Shown in pieces: positions 9,554 through 20,600 of a stretch of 64,000 nucleotides of DNA. Below the pieces are notes generated by a model. That model did no database searches. It saw only the letters and a program-made list of their open reading frames with translations, and was not told the DNA's origin. Every line of letters begins with the position of its first letter. Position 1 is the first letter of the stretch. Made by a program: the position numbers and the translations under genes. Source of the DNA: Asparagopsis taxiformis (Eukaryota; Rhodophyta; Florideophyceae; Bonnemaisoniales; Bonnemaisoniaceae); assembly GCA_030407315.1 (NCBI GenBank), contig JALQPE010001688.1, positions 434,001-498,000 on the forward strand. Reading direction: 5' to 3'.

Positions 9554-12500
9554 TCAAGATCTTCTTGTAGGATATCTTGCGGTTCGATCATTTTCCGTAT
9601 TGTGAGCCATCTTTAAAATATACTCCACCAATTCAGCCTTGCGGAGCTTTGGTGTTGATTCGAGGCCTCGTTTGACAACCAGTTTGCGAAGCTCTTTAAC
9701 AGTCATTGCCATATATTCCTCACGGTCGTTTGTTCCCTTTTCATTGTCCGTAACAACAGCATCTGAAATCTCATCATCTGACTGCGCAGATGCAACAGGG
9801 GATGTCGACCCCTTTGCTGACCTGGTTTCGGCTTCTTCTAAACGATCAATCAAAGCGATCTTTCTCCCTCGCGTATTCAAACCCAAGGATGCCAGTTTTG
9901 CTCGCAATTCAAGTACAGTCATAGCCTCCAGCTTGGCTCGTTGAGTTGGTTCAGAATTGTCCTCTTCGGGACTTTCCTCACTTTCCGTGCTAGTAGAATT
10001 ATTGGGTACCATCTTTGAGCCAGAGTCTTCCGGTACTGCACTGGATTTAGAGGCTTCGTATAACCGATCAACAAGTTCAATCTTCTTTCCTTTCGAATCA
10101 AGACCCAATGATTCAAGTTTCTCGCGAAGTTCAGGAACTTTGAGACCTAGTAAGGCAGATTTTGAATCTTCCTGCTCCGTGTTGTCTTCGGGTGAACTAT
10201 AAGACTCTGTGACATCAGTGCCATTGGCGGCAGCCAAGTCTTCGACGGGTTCATTGGGATCATACAGGGAGCTTTCATGAACGATAGTTGATTCACTGCG
10301 ACCAATGATCCGGTCAATTAACTCACTCTTACGGCCCTTCGTGTCAAGACCCATTGTTTCTAGTCGCTCTCGTAACTCAGACACTTTCATTTTCTCCAGT
10401 AAGTTCTTGAGCGAATCTTCCTTCTTTTCGGCAACTGTCGTTTTCGGGTTATTGTCTTGTGGCCCTTGCACATCATCATCGTCATCATCATCATCAGTCT
10501 TCACAGTTTCCTCAGTACGCGTTTCAATCTCGGCTCCATTGCGAGAACTGCAGATTTGTTCAATTGTGGTGATTAGTTCAGCTTTCCTCATTCCATTACA
10601 TTGGACATCTAGTCCTCGCAGAAACTCTTGCAGCTGCTTCACAGTCCAGGTCGCATAGTTTGGATCAGTGGAATTCTTCTCAATTTCAGCGGCGCTATCA
10701 TCTTGACCATTAGTTAAAGCTGGATTATCCTTATTGATGGCATCTGATTCCTCACTTGCCGCGTCTTCAGTTCCTACAGGTTCTGCAGTCTGCCCAGTAG
10801 AATTGTTCAAGTCTGCATTGCTATTATCATGGCGAGTACTGGAATTAGCACAATCTTTGTCGGCCTTGTTCTGATCTTTTTCATCTAATCCGGCAGCCTC
10901 AGAAGTACTTCGTGGGAACTGGTCATCATATTCCATTATTTCGTCCGAGTCAGAGTCGGTTTCAGAGCTTGGCTCAAATTTGACTAGATTATCTGATGAT
11001 CCAAGCACTGCAGACTTGGGGGTGTCTTCCTCGCACTGTGGAATACTGAGATCTTTGTCGGAGAGACCCTCAGTTGTCTTCTCCATGGGGGCTTCTGTAT
11101 TGTTCATATACATGTCTTGGATGTCCGTATTCATTGCGCCAGTGGATGCAGGTTTGAAATTCGGGTCTGTATCTCGAGCTTGAGGGTCCTCTTTATACGA
11201 AGCTGCTTGTCCCATTTCTGAAGAGTCGAATGGAAGTGAATCAACCGACAATTTTCTTCTGTTGGAAACAGAACCTGTACCCTTCTTAGAAGCTATTCGT
11301 TTCATCCCCGAACCTTTTGGTGATATTGACATGCGTGCGTCCTGTACATTAGGGCAAAGTTCAGGCCCTGCCAAATCGGATTTTGAAGGGGCCGATTCAT
11401 CATCCACTTCCATAGAATCTTCCGACTCTTCATGGCTATAGAAGAGACCCCCGCCGGGCGAAATTGCTTCTGCGACGACAGAAGCAGCACGGACGACAGC
11501 CATTCCAATTGAAAGACGTTTTTTCGGCTTTGGTGTATGAGGTTCTTGAGTGTTTGGCTCTTCGGGTATAGGGGAATCAGGGGCTGTTTCTGATCCTTCA
11601 GGTAGTTTTGATGGTACAATCGGACCAGATTCAGAATCATTTTCTGTTTCTCGGCTCTCAGCTGACTGAGCACTTGATTCCGAGCAATCCGCTGATTTGT
11701 TCTCAGCAGAGGGTTGTTCAGGACTGGCAGTATCACGGCTCGAATCTTGATCATTTTTGCCCGTCTCATCTTCATCATTAAACGCGCCACTGAGTCGCTT
11801 CAGGAAGTTGGAAACCGAAGCACCAATACTCGAGCGCCGATTTGACGTAGCTTCTTCCTGATCATCTGCTTCTTCTGGAATATGATTATCTTCAAGACTT
11901 TCGGATTTTGGAGTAGTAACATCTTCATCCATATCGGACCCATTGGATGCAGGTGCCATTAGAAGGGGAACAGATGGTCCTCTGGGATATAAAAATCGCC
12001 CTAGTCTCGCTAGCGGGGATGAAGGGGGAGGTCCCAAGAACCTCGCAGGGAGAGGTCGCTTGGTCTTTCCTGGAGGAGACGGTTTCGGAAGCATATCCAT
12101 ATCCAATTTTCTGGATGTATTGTCATCCGTGAACCTTTTCCGGGATTTTCCCGAAGCAGCTTGGCTTGGAGAGTAATGTGAACCAGCTTCCAACTCTATG
12201 ATTGGATTGAACAGTACACCCCGCTTCCGTTCTGACATTGCTCGAGGTGGTAGTTTCTGTCTTCCACTTTTCTGAATTGATTTCGTGGCAGACAATGGAA
12301 CCCGACGGGATTTTGGAGAGGGCCTTGGTGGTAGACCAGAAAGGGCTTGTTTGACAGGTCTTCTATTCGCTGGTGTAGTAATGTTACTAGATTGCTTGCG
12401 TATCACCCCAGCCTGAGTATTACGTAGGACCGATCGTTTCACTTCAGAAGGAATGTCAGATTCCATGTGGTTGTCCGTGGCAGCGAAAAGCTTCCGAACA

Positions 12501-14911
12501 GTGTCTGCGGCATTACTGCCCTGTAAGGCATTTACATCGATGTTAATCTGCGGAGCTGGTGACTCTTGGCGGGTGGCTTTCGGAAGTGCAGATAATCCTG
12601 CACTAAGTCTTGCAAATGCCATACTTTTCTTACTCGAGAGTGACCCAGCTCCATTGACATTGCGTGAAGAAGATGCTGTCTCCCGTAAGGAAGGGGTGAC
12701 ATGGCCTTTGCTTGGAGATGCTTTTGGTACTCTTTGCTTCGAAGTAGAGTTCGTACCAAGTGTTTCTGAATCTTGTGAAGTCTTGCTTCCCGAAGCATTG
12801 AACATCTTCGTATCTGCGACAACCAAACTCTTTGTTTCTACAGCATCTGGAACCTTTGGGGCAAAAGCTTCTGAAACTTCTATTTCCATCTCATCTGGAG
12901 CCATGGCATCTGAAGCACCTGAACTCCCCGTTTCCATTGTATCCGAACTCCTTGCGTCGCTGGCATGTGAACTATTTGTTTCTCGAGCATCTAATTTCTC
13001 GGTCTCTGATATATCCAAGAGCTTTGGCACTGCCAAATGCAAAGACTTTTCTGAGGCACCTGAACTTTGAGTTTCCAGAGGAACCGGAGAATCCTTTTCC
13101 ACATCGCCAGAATTTTTGGTTCCAAAGGCATCTGAAGTCAACTCCAAATTTTCAGCCTCCTCATGATTATTCACTATGGTCAGACCGACTGGAGGGTTTT
13201 CGCTTCCTACGCTTGCTGGTTTCTGCAAACCTTCGTCTCCTGAATTCGCAATTGTAGTCTCTCGAGAAGTAATGACATCTTGTCCTAGGCATGGAACATC
13301 CATGCTCTGGGGCTGAGTAGTTGGCAGAGCGACAGAAGCGGTGGTGTTTTCGGTGAACGACTCAGATGGAACTGCTTGGGCACAGGAAGCTTCAGGCATT
13401 TGAATAGCGCTGCTTGGAGCCCCAGACGTCCCCATAGATCTAACAAGCTCAGAAGAGTTTCCCATTGGATTCGATCCTGAAGTAGAACTTGGGCGTACTT
13501 CACCTGGTGTCATTCTGTGAGGTGTAGAAATCTTTGCCGGATTCCTAAGAGACATATCCGACCCTGACATTTTTCCGGAGTACTTTGGCGTTGCATTCTT
13601 CAATGGAGTTCTAGACGGCGTACCTCGCGATAGTACACCTCTGGACGGAGTTCCTTTCAATAATGGTGGCTTCCTAGACGGTGTACGCAATGGTGTCTTT
13701 GGTGTGAAGCTTACCGGAGCTGCAGCTCGCATCGCAGTTTCTTCAACAACCATTGGTACACGCTTCGGAGTTCCAGGAAAAGTACCTTTAGGGTTTCGTG
13801 ACGGTGTCATTTCTGGACCTGTATCGAACTCAGGGAGCGGAATCCCATCAGCTGTCGATACGTAAATTCCCCTAGCGCTAGGCGTGGAGCGTTGAGGGGT
13901 TGCGCATTGAAGAAGCTTCTCAGATCGCCTGGTAGAGCTATTAGCAATGCTTGAGGACCCCAAGTTCCTTTTAGGGGTTCCTACTCGCTGGGCAGACCTC
14001 TGGAACACATTGTTGTTCGCCGGAGGGACCCTCTGCGCTCTTCTTGGAGTCGGATATTCAGTGCTTGGTTTCACTAGGTCACCATGCTCTTGATTCTTCT
14101 CAACAGGCTGTGGTACTAAAGACTGTCGGGATGGTGGTGGATCCTTCTGAGCGCTCTTAGGAGCTGGAATCTTTTCTATCAGTGCGGCTTGGCTGGACTC
14201 ACCGGAGCGATAATCAAGATTGAATTTAATGCCTCCAGCTTGACCACCTGACATGTTTGGTGCCGAGCTTCTGTCTTCGTCGGCTGTAGAAGAGTCAGCT
14301 GCAAATGCGGCAGCAATTTCTTTCACTGGAACAGAGAACCTGTCCTTGGGAATGCAGGTGGTCGACTTGGCCGCAAATACAAATACTTCGTCGCGATCAC
14401 TGACGACCAACGAGTGTCGCCTACTTGCCTTCTTAGATTTTTTCCGTGATGGTGTTGTAACGGCACCTTTCTTTCGGACAATGACTTTGTTCAATGGAGT
14501 GTTGGTTTTCTCCACATTTTCCTTGTCTTGGATATTTTGAGATTCGTCAGTGTCAGTTTGAGACGCCATGCCACCCTGGGGAACCATTTCTAGTCGAAAC
14601 GCTCTCTCCGCAAGGAAAAAGACATCACCACTTTCCAGCTTGGCCCCGTCATTCTTGTAAAGTATTTTCTGTCTTCCCGGAATCATTACAGGAACTTCAT
14701 TGCATAGGCCAAAAAGTTTTCTAACTCCATCTTCGTCAATGAATAGTGCATGCAGAGCTCCCACTCCAGATGAATGTATTCTGATGTCACACTCCGAATG
14801 GGATCCAAGGATGCACCATTTCCTCTCCGTCAGAACGTAACGTTGGCCATCATCCCCGTTTTTCTTGATGACCACTAGGGAGCTTGCCAACGCTTCTGTC
14901 CCTAAAGACAT
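9554..14911 (-). CDS. Ki-67-like chromatin protein: FHA domain, TP-repeat region, RVxF motif, five C-terminal SAP motifs
   Basis: A single exon encodes 1785 residues; the first ATG is at 14911. Residues 8-110 form an FHA domain closest in my memory to that of Ki-67 (SLVVIKKNGDDG, CDIRIHSS, LESGDVFFLAERAFRLE). The FHA phosphopeptide residues look altered: GR is GS and the SxxH block reads GALH. Residues 130-460 are basic and crowded with TPxR/TPxK and TPSR motifs, typical CDK targets. A PP1-type RVxF motif (KRGVLFNP) lies near residue 905. The middle is disordered and acidic, with an Asp run near 1480. From about 1425 to the end five SAP motifs recur every 75-90 residues (TVKQLQEFL, KVSELRERL, KVPELREKL, TVLELRAKL, TVKELRKLV, each followed by a short helix with RKxELI/VD). 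SAP motifs bind AT-rich or scaffold DNA. A nuclear, mitotic-chromosome role is inferred. Confidence 0.75.
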   Translation of the reverse strand: MSLGTEALASSLVVIKKNGDDGQRYVLTERKWCILGSHSECDIRIHSSGVGALHALFIDEDGVRKLFGLCNEVPVMIPGRQKILYKNDGAKLESGDVFFLAERAFRLEMVPQGGMASQTDTDESQNIQDKENVEKTNTPLNKVIVRKKGAVTTPSRKKSKKASRRHSLVVSDRDEVFVFAAKSTTCIPKDRFSVPVKEIAAAFAADSSTADEDRSSAPNMSGGQAGGIKFNLDYRSGESSQAALIEKIPAPKSAQKDPPPSRQSLVPQPVEKNQEHGDLVKPSTEYPTPRRAQRVPPANNNVFQRSAQRVGTPKRNLGSSSIANSSTRRSEKLLQCATPQRSTPSARGIYVSTADGIPLPEFDTGPEMTPSRNPKGTFPGTPKRVPMVVEETAMRAAAPVSFTPKTPLRTPSRKPPLLKGTPSRGVLSRGTPSRTPLKNATPKYSGKMSGSDMSLRNPAKISTPHRMTPGEVRPSSTSGSNPMGNSSELVRSMGTSGAPSSAIQMPEASCAQAVPSESFTENTTASVALPTTQPQSMDVPCLGQDVITSRETTIANSGDEGLQKPASVGSENPPVGLTIVNNHEEAENLELTSDAFGTKNSGDVEKDSPVPLETQSSGASEKSLHLAVPKLLDISETEKLDARETNSSHASDARSSDTMETGSSGASDAMAPDEMEIEVSEAFAPKVPDAVETKSLVVADTKMFNASGSKTSQDSETLGTNSTSKQRVPKASPSKGHVTPSLRETASSSRNVNGAGSLSSKKSMAFARLSAGLSALPKATRQESPAPQINIDVNALQGSNAADTVRKLFAATDNHMESDIPSEVKRSVLRNTQAGVIRKQSSNITTPANRRPVKQALSGLPPRPSPKSRRVPLSATKSIQKSGRQKLPPRAMSERKRGVLFNPIIELEAGSHYSPSQAASGKSRKRFTDDNTSRKLDMDMLPKPSPPGKTKRPLPARFLGPPPSSPLARLGRFLYPRGPSVPLLMAPASNGSDMDEDVTTPKSESLEDNHIPEEADDQEEATSNRRSSIGASVSNFLKRLSGAFNDEDETGKNDQDSSRDTASPEQPSAENKSADCSESSAQSAESRETENDSESGPIVPSKLPEGSETAPDSPIPEEPNTQEPHTPKPKKRLSIGMAVVRAASVVAEAISPGGGLFYSHEESEDSMEVDDESAPSKSDLAGPELCPNVQDARMSISPKGSGMKRIASKKGTGSVSNRRKLSVDSLPFDSSEMGQAASYKEDPQARDTDPNFKPASTGAMNTDIQDMYMNNTEAPMEKTTEGLSDKDLSIPQCEEDTPKSAVLGSSDNLVKFEPSSETDSDSDEIMEYDDQFPRSTSEAAGLDEKDQNKADKDCANSSTRHDNSNADLNNSTGQTAEPVGTEDAASEESDAINKDNPALTNGQDDSAAEIEKNSTDPNYATWTVKQLQEFLRGLDVQCNGMRKAELITTIEQICSSRNGAEIETRTEETVKTDDDDDDDDVQGPQDNNPKTTVAEKKEDSLKNLLEKMKVSELRERLETMGLDTKGRKSELIDRIIGRSESTIVHESSLYDPNEPVEDLAAANGTDVTESYSSPEDNTEQEDSKSALLGLKVPELREKLESLGLDSKGKKIELVDRLYEASKSSAVPEDSGSKMVPNNSTSTESEESPEEDNSEPTQRAKLEAMTVLELRAKLASLGLNTRGRKIALIDRLEEAETRSAKGSTSPVASAQSDDEISDAVVTDNEKGTNDREEYMAMTVKELRKLVVKRGLESTPKLRKAELVEYILKMAHNTENDRTARYPTRRS

Positions 14912-16307
14912 TGCGGAGCTGATTGGACACAATAACACCTCAGGACGAGGTCAAACAGGAGCAGCTGCTATGCTTGGGATTGGAAACAAATCGCGCAGTC
15001 GATATGCACGAACGGTGAAATGAAGTTGAAGTCGCAAAAAGTTTGGAAATTGGAATGTTCACACACTCGCACTAGCAATGGTAGTATGTCCGCAGGCAGC
15101 GTTCAGGAATAGGAACTGATGTGTCAAATCCAGCTAAGCTATCGGAGCATGGAGCGAGGTTGGTTCAATACATCCAGGTTAACAGAAGGGGGAAGATTTT
15201 CAGTTTACACCATCGCTATTCGTAACGGAAACACTCTTTCCCTGGACCAATTCAAAAAGCAATGCATCATCCTAGCTGTACAATGAAAGATTTCAAAACT
15301 TCAAATTCAAATTTGACCACCTCCAGATTTCGAGGGATCAATAATTCCTCTGTCCCAACGGGATTTTGCAACGTTTGTGGCAGAATGTCAATGCAACGGG
15401 ATGGACACTAATGCTCCTGTAACTTGAGATTTGTCTCGTTACACAAAGACCACTACTAAACTGATGTTGAGACTTGACCATGCATGCATGCCCATGATGT
15501 AAACTACATTAAAATAAAAGCTGTTGCATGTGAACCGTCCCAATTTTTCTCTCCACATCACACGCAACCCTGTGATGAGGTTAATTTTAAAGCACAGTGA
15601 GAATGCACACTTTCCCATCTGCGATAGATCACTTCTTCACTATTCGAACCCAATAAATGGTCTGTAACTGACGCCCCTCGAAAGTTATTTTTCTTTGCCA
15701 GTTAGAATGGAAAATCTCGACCGTGCGCTCAAGATGCAGTAATACTAATATCGAAAAGAAGGGAAACAAAATGGAGCGAGCTTATGATTGGGATTTACAG
15801 ATCCACGGATATTCATTCACAATATTATGGAATTAGGCTTTTCGTCTGGTACAAGACGTGTATCGGTGGAAAGAGAGAATTGCGTGGCACTGTGAATGAA
15901 GTTCGTTCGGTAGTGTACCATTTTAGTTGAGTCAAAAAATGCATGATCAGCGAATGACTCTTGAGTGAGTATCTTGGGAGCAGAGACTACTGATAGGAGC
16001 ACCCAAAATATGCTTGATTCACGCGTTTCTGTGTATCAGAGAAATTGCGGTCTTCTCGCATCCTCCAACCACGAAATCAGGACAATTTCTTGTTCGATTG
16101 AGCTAAGATTGAGGGTGAATCATCTTAACATTATCTATTCTGTCAGATTTGCTACTTTTGAACTAGTGGACCCTGATCTAGACGAAGGAATGGTAGAATA
16201 ATTTTATAAGCGTCCCCCCCCCCATTTTGATAGTAGCAGGCACCTTTTATTTGGTGGTACGTCATTCGAGGTGAGGAATCAGGCCTGAGCTTGCAACCAC
16301 GGTTGTC
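14912..16307. other. Intergenic region, divergent promoters of the SAP-repeat and copine-like genes
   Basis: The two genes start away from each other across 1.4 kb. No frame here is convincing; the longest are 60-80 codons. A run of ten C's lies near 16214. No E2F-type site was seen, unlike upstream of RNR2. Confidence 0.45.
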
Positions 16308-17289
16308 ATGGAGTTATACAGACAAGGTGGCATGAACGAGGATGACCCTCTCGGGTACCACATGGTAATTCAAATCGAAGCCACTGGTCTGGCAAACATG
16401 GATGTTTTCTCTTTAAGCGACCCTTTCGCGTTACTTGAACAACAACAAGAAGACCAATGGTCAGAGATAGGTATGCTTCACTCCTTTATATCTAGAAAAA
16501 TCCAGCTTCTAGAGCTGGACATTTCACTGACAACCCCTCCGCGTTTGTCTACGTCTAGGGCGCACTGAAACTATATGGGACGTTCTTAATCCCAAGTGGG
16601 TGAGAAGCTTTGTATTACCACCAGAGACGGACAAAGGTCAGACTCTTCGCTTAACCATTTACGACCGAGATTCGAAAACTCAAGATTTGGAAAAGCATGA
16701 AGTCATTGGTATTTGTATATGTACCGTAGAAGATATCTTGAAGGAGGGGAGTTCTGGGAAGAAGTTGGAATTAGAAAATGACAACTTGAAGGAAAGCGGT
16801 ACAGTGACAATCATTGGAGAAACGTTTGATGCTTCTCACGAGGACCATGAGATATTCTGGGGTCGATGCAAGTTTCGAAATACTTCTCTTTTGGGCATGT
16901 TCTTAACAAGGCCATACTTGGCGATTTACAGGATGAGGCAAAACAATGAGTGGACTCCAATATATAGATCGAACATAGGAAAGAAAGGTGAAGAAACATC
17001 ATTTTCCGAAGACCTTCTTCACAAAACAAAACTTCGGGCGTCACATAGAGGTGGAAGTTGCATGGAAATTCCGCTCCGAATCGAGCTTCGATCACATAGA
17101 TCTATCACTGAACACAAGCTTATTGGTGCAGTTCAGATGTCGCTTGGATCTTTGCGCCGGCAATCGCTTCGAAAGAAGATAAGTCTTGGCCTCGCTGGAG
17201 AGAGCGTTGGTGAACTTTGTGTGGCTCGATCGACCTTGGCTGATAATTCGAGCAGCTTCGATCTGGAAATATCATTCCGCTCCAAATGA
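16308..17289 (+). CDS. Copine-like protein with two C2 domains and no von Willebrand A domain
   Basis: Exons 16308-16470 and 16559-17289 (88-bp intron, phase 1) encode 297 residues. C2A runs from about residue 18 to 145: VIQIEATGLANMDVFSLSDPFALL, then across the splice junction GRTETIWDVLNPKWVRSF and LRLTIYDRDS, ending with VTIIGETF. This matches the copine C2A block (GRTE.I...LNP.W...F and ITVIAEE). C2B follows (residues 150-297) with RPYLAIYRM and HKLIGAVQMSLGSL. In C2A several Asp residues of the calcium loops remain (SLSDPF, YDRDS); in C2B they are poorly conserved. Full copines carry a vWA domain after C2B; here the frame stops and nothing like vWA follows. A membrane-associated, calcium-responsive adaptor is the likely role. 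Confidence 0.75.
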
Positions 17290-17613
17290 GTCGAATATGT
17301 TCCAAACTATTCTGGCTGTATGCTCTGTCAACATAATATTCTGCCTGGGAGAACAAAATAGCCTGTACATTCACATCGATCAAGTTAATCTCTGTTCAGA
17401 TACATATCTCGAATGATACGACCAAATGATAAATTACTTGGTTTCTAAAATATTAGGCAATATTCTGTTGCACCCACTTTGATCCGTCCTAACGCACATC
17501 TATGGAACCAACTTGACTGTCACCGAAGCATCTATGGTGCTTCGTCTCTCTGCATTCATTCGGCCCACGAGTCTTAATTGTCAACCGAAAAGATTTGAAT
17601 ATGATTTGAGTCC
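17290..17613. other. Short intergenic region upstream of the FANCA-like gene
   Basis: This is a 324-bp A/T-rich spacer between two genes in the same direction. It holds no recognisable gene or motif and should include the 3' UTR of the copine-like gene and the FANCA-like promoter. Confidence 0.4.
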
Positions 17614-20600
17614 ATGGCTCAACCAAAGAAAAGGAGAAGATCTAGTTCCCCTGAATCGGGTGCTGCTGCAAAGCTACAACTAGGTGTTCTCTCAGTCTTT
17701 GGCGATTCGAGGGGATCTTTCCAGCCGCGATCAATCGAAAACGCAAAGGATTTCAAAACAGCATCATTCCATCACTCCACTTTCCTCCGCGTTATTGAAC
17801 AGCTATGTTGCGTTTCAAGCGAACAAGGCAAGCGCACTCTTTTGCAGCTAACACAGGAGATTGATGCGGGAAATGTCAGCATTTCAGAGTTATCATCGCA
17901 TATGTACAGTGAGGATGACCCTGATAATTTCCCCCCTCTTTGCGTTATAGCCCACCTTCTCTCCAACGAGTATCTTCGGCTTGCAGATTTTGATCACGTT
18001 CATATCTTGCAAAGAGGGGTGTATGAGCTGCGCAACTCCGAACAGTGCTCATGCAGGGGTTTTGGTTCTGGAATCACTTCATTCCTGCATTGTGTACTAC
18101 AAGAAGAACAAAGTACAAGGCGCCAAGCGGTTTTGACACTTTTTGTCTCTGTATTGTTTTCTGAATCGTCAAATGGATTTTCGTTTGTGAATAGGAAAGG
18201 ATACTTTTCCTTGGCAGAACTAACTATTCACTACCTTAGCAAAGAAGTCATGAGATCTGCGGAGCGTAGTGAAGTATTCGTGTCTTGGGTTATCCAAAGC
18301 GCTCTTCCAATGAGACTGATGGCTGAAGACAATTCTGAAGCCAACAAATGTGTATGTCACGTTATCTGCCAAATCTAGTTTGTTACGTACAAGTACTAAC
18401 GCGCCCAATAATGTTTTTGTATTATTCGTTTTCTCAGTGGGTAGCGGAATTGTCAGGGCTAGCTACAGGAAGAAATACTGCGGATTATCTTGAACATGGA
18501 GCCGTAGAAGAACGTGCTTTGGCTGCTTTGTATAATGGAATCAGCTCTGCAGAAGCATCGCAAGCTTTTATCCAGTGTTTGAATAAGTTTACGGGCGTCA
18601 ATTCGAAAGATCATTCTATCCGAAGCTTCTCCTCTGGAACCTGGTCTAGAATGGTTCTTTTGGGTCGTCGAGCATTGGATATTTCTATTCGATCAGATGA
18701 AAATAAGTCAGAACGAAAGACAATTGAAGCTTCAATTTTGAGTGCGTGTTGTTCTTTGCATATCTTGAACAGTGACTACGGGATTACCGTGTTACTTTCC
18801 CTGGCGAGAACGCTATTTCATTGCCTTGCTGGTGAAAAGGCGGACCAAAATCGCCAAACTACATTTAAGCAATGGCTTCTTGACTTGGTCAATGCATTGG
18901 ATCGGAATGGTATGAAGACTTTGATAAAGGTCCTCATGGAACTTGTGCCGCTTGAACCTCTGGAGTTTCTGAGAATGAATTACTTTGTTATTTCCCGAAA
19001 GAGAGACTATTTCGACTTGTCCCGCGACTATTTAGCGCTTGTTCGAACTCGGATTAGTGATTTGGATCCGTTGGACCATGGAGGCACTGCAAAACGTCGT
19101 ATCGATGGTGGTTCAGATCCTAATTCAAGCGCTTCGGAGCTTAGTAATAAAGCTCTCCAAGAAGCAATCTGCGCAGTGGTGGATTTTACGAAAACGAATG
19201 GTAGTGTGCCGAAGTCGATGATCAGGCATATGAATTTTCATAGACACCACTTCCGTACTACAACTCTAAGAGCTCTTTTGGATGCAAACCTGGCATCTTC
19301 CAGTGTTGGCTCATGTGGCAAGCATCGCATCGATGACAAAGATGCCTTTGACAAACAAAGGATAGAACTGATTCGTACTCTTGCATTCACTCGGAAAGAC
19401 CATGCTGTCACAAAGGCAGAAGCTCGAAAAGCAATGGAGGCTATCCAAAATGTGAGGAAGGAAAGGTGCAAGACTCAAGTGAAAGGTGCCAATGGAGAGG
19501 ACTCCAAGCAAGACGTAGTCGTGGTCGATGAGACTTTGTCATATGGCGAGATTATGAAAGAAATCTATGCAGCAAACCAGGAAAAATCCACGGAAACTAA
19601 CAAGGATGGAACTGGGTCCATGGTGCGCGATTTGAAGTTGAAGATGCTTAAAAAGGTACAAGAGGCTCTGAAAGAGAGTAAGGAAAAGGTTAAAGTTGCA
19701 AGTTTAGCTCAAGAGGTGTTGCAGACTTTGCTAAGGAACCTCATCCACACGTTACCTCTTCAATTGTGCTTCTCAAGAAGCCCAGAGGACAATGACATTG
19801 GGGTCATTCTCAAGGAAGACTATCGAAAATGGTGGCTTTCGAGTGGAAGGACGACATTAGATATCATTCTTACTCTACTAGGAGATGATGAATTGAAAGT
19901 ATTGCAGAAAGCGATGCAACTTCAATTACTTGCTCTCGTTTGTACTCAAATTCAACTCCTCTCACATCAAGAGCTTGCTGCGTTGGCAATGACAACATGT
20001 GCGATTTGCTCGGGATCGGACAACCACGAACTTGCTGAAATAAGCTTTATCAGTTGTACGATCCCGTCCCTGAGGCTAAGACACATCTCATCGATAATAT
20101 TTACTTCTCTTCCTATCACAAATCCAACGCATGTCTGGGCTTCGTCCCTCTTCGCAGCACATTGTATTCTCATTTTGGATGCAACTGGTGGAAGTATCAC
20201 ATATCCTGTCAAGCTTTCGGTGGCTGCTAGGGGGGCTGAAAGTACGGCTGCGTCACAAAGAATCGAGTCGTTGGAATCTCCAGGCGTCTGCAGTCTTTCG
20301 CACTTATTGAAATGGACACTTCTTAGCCCATGGCGTTTGGTTGCCTCCACGTCGGAATTTGACGAGCCCCAATCTGATGTTGCATTAGATGACGCTGGCG
20401 TGCTTCTGAAACTGGTCTCAATCCTCTGTAAATCAAACATATTGCCTGGTGGTCGATTGACACTTGAGTCTTGGTTGAAAGTTGAGAAAAGATCTAAATG
20501 GGGTCGGGCATCTTCTGTTTGTTCTGTGCTTCACAGATTTGCTTCATTCGGGATTAGCAGGAGTCGCATCATTGGTGAAACGCTTATTTTCCTTGTTTCC

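Noticed and set aside
12453..13070. 205-codon plus-strand frame within the SAP-repeat gene
   Set aside because: Antisense shadow of a Ser/Thr/Glu-rich disordered region.
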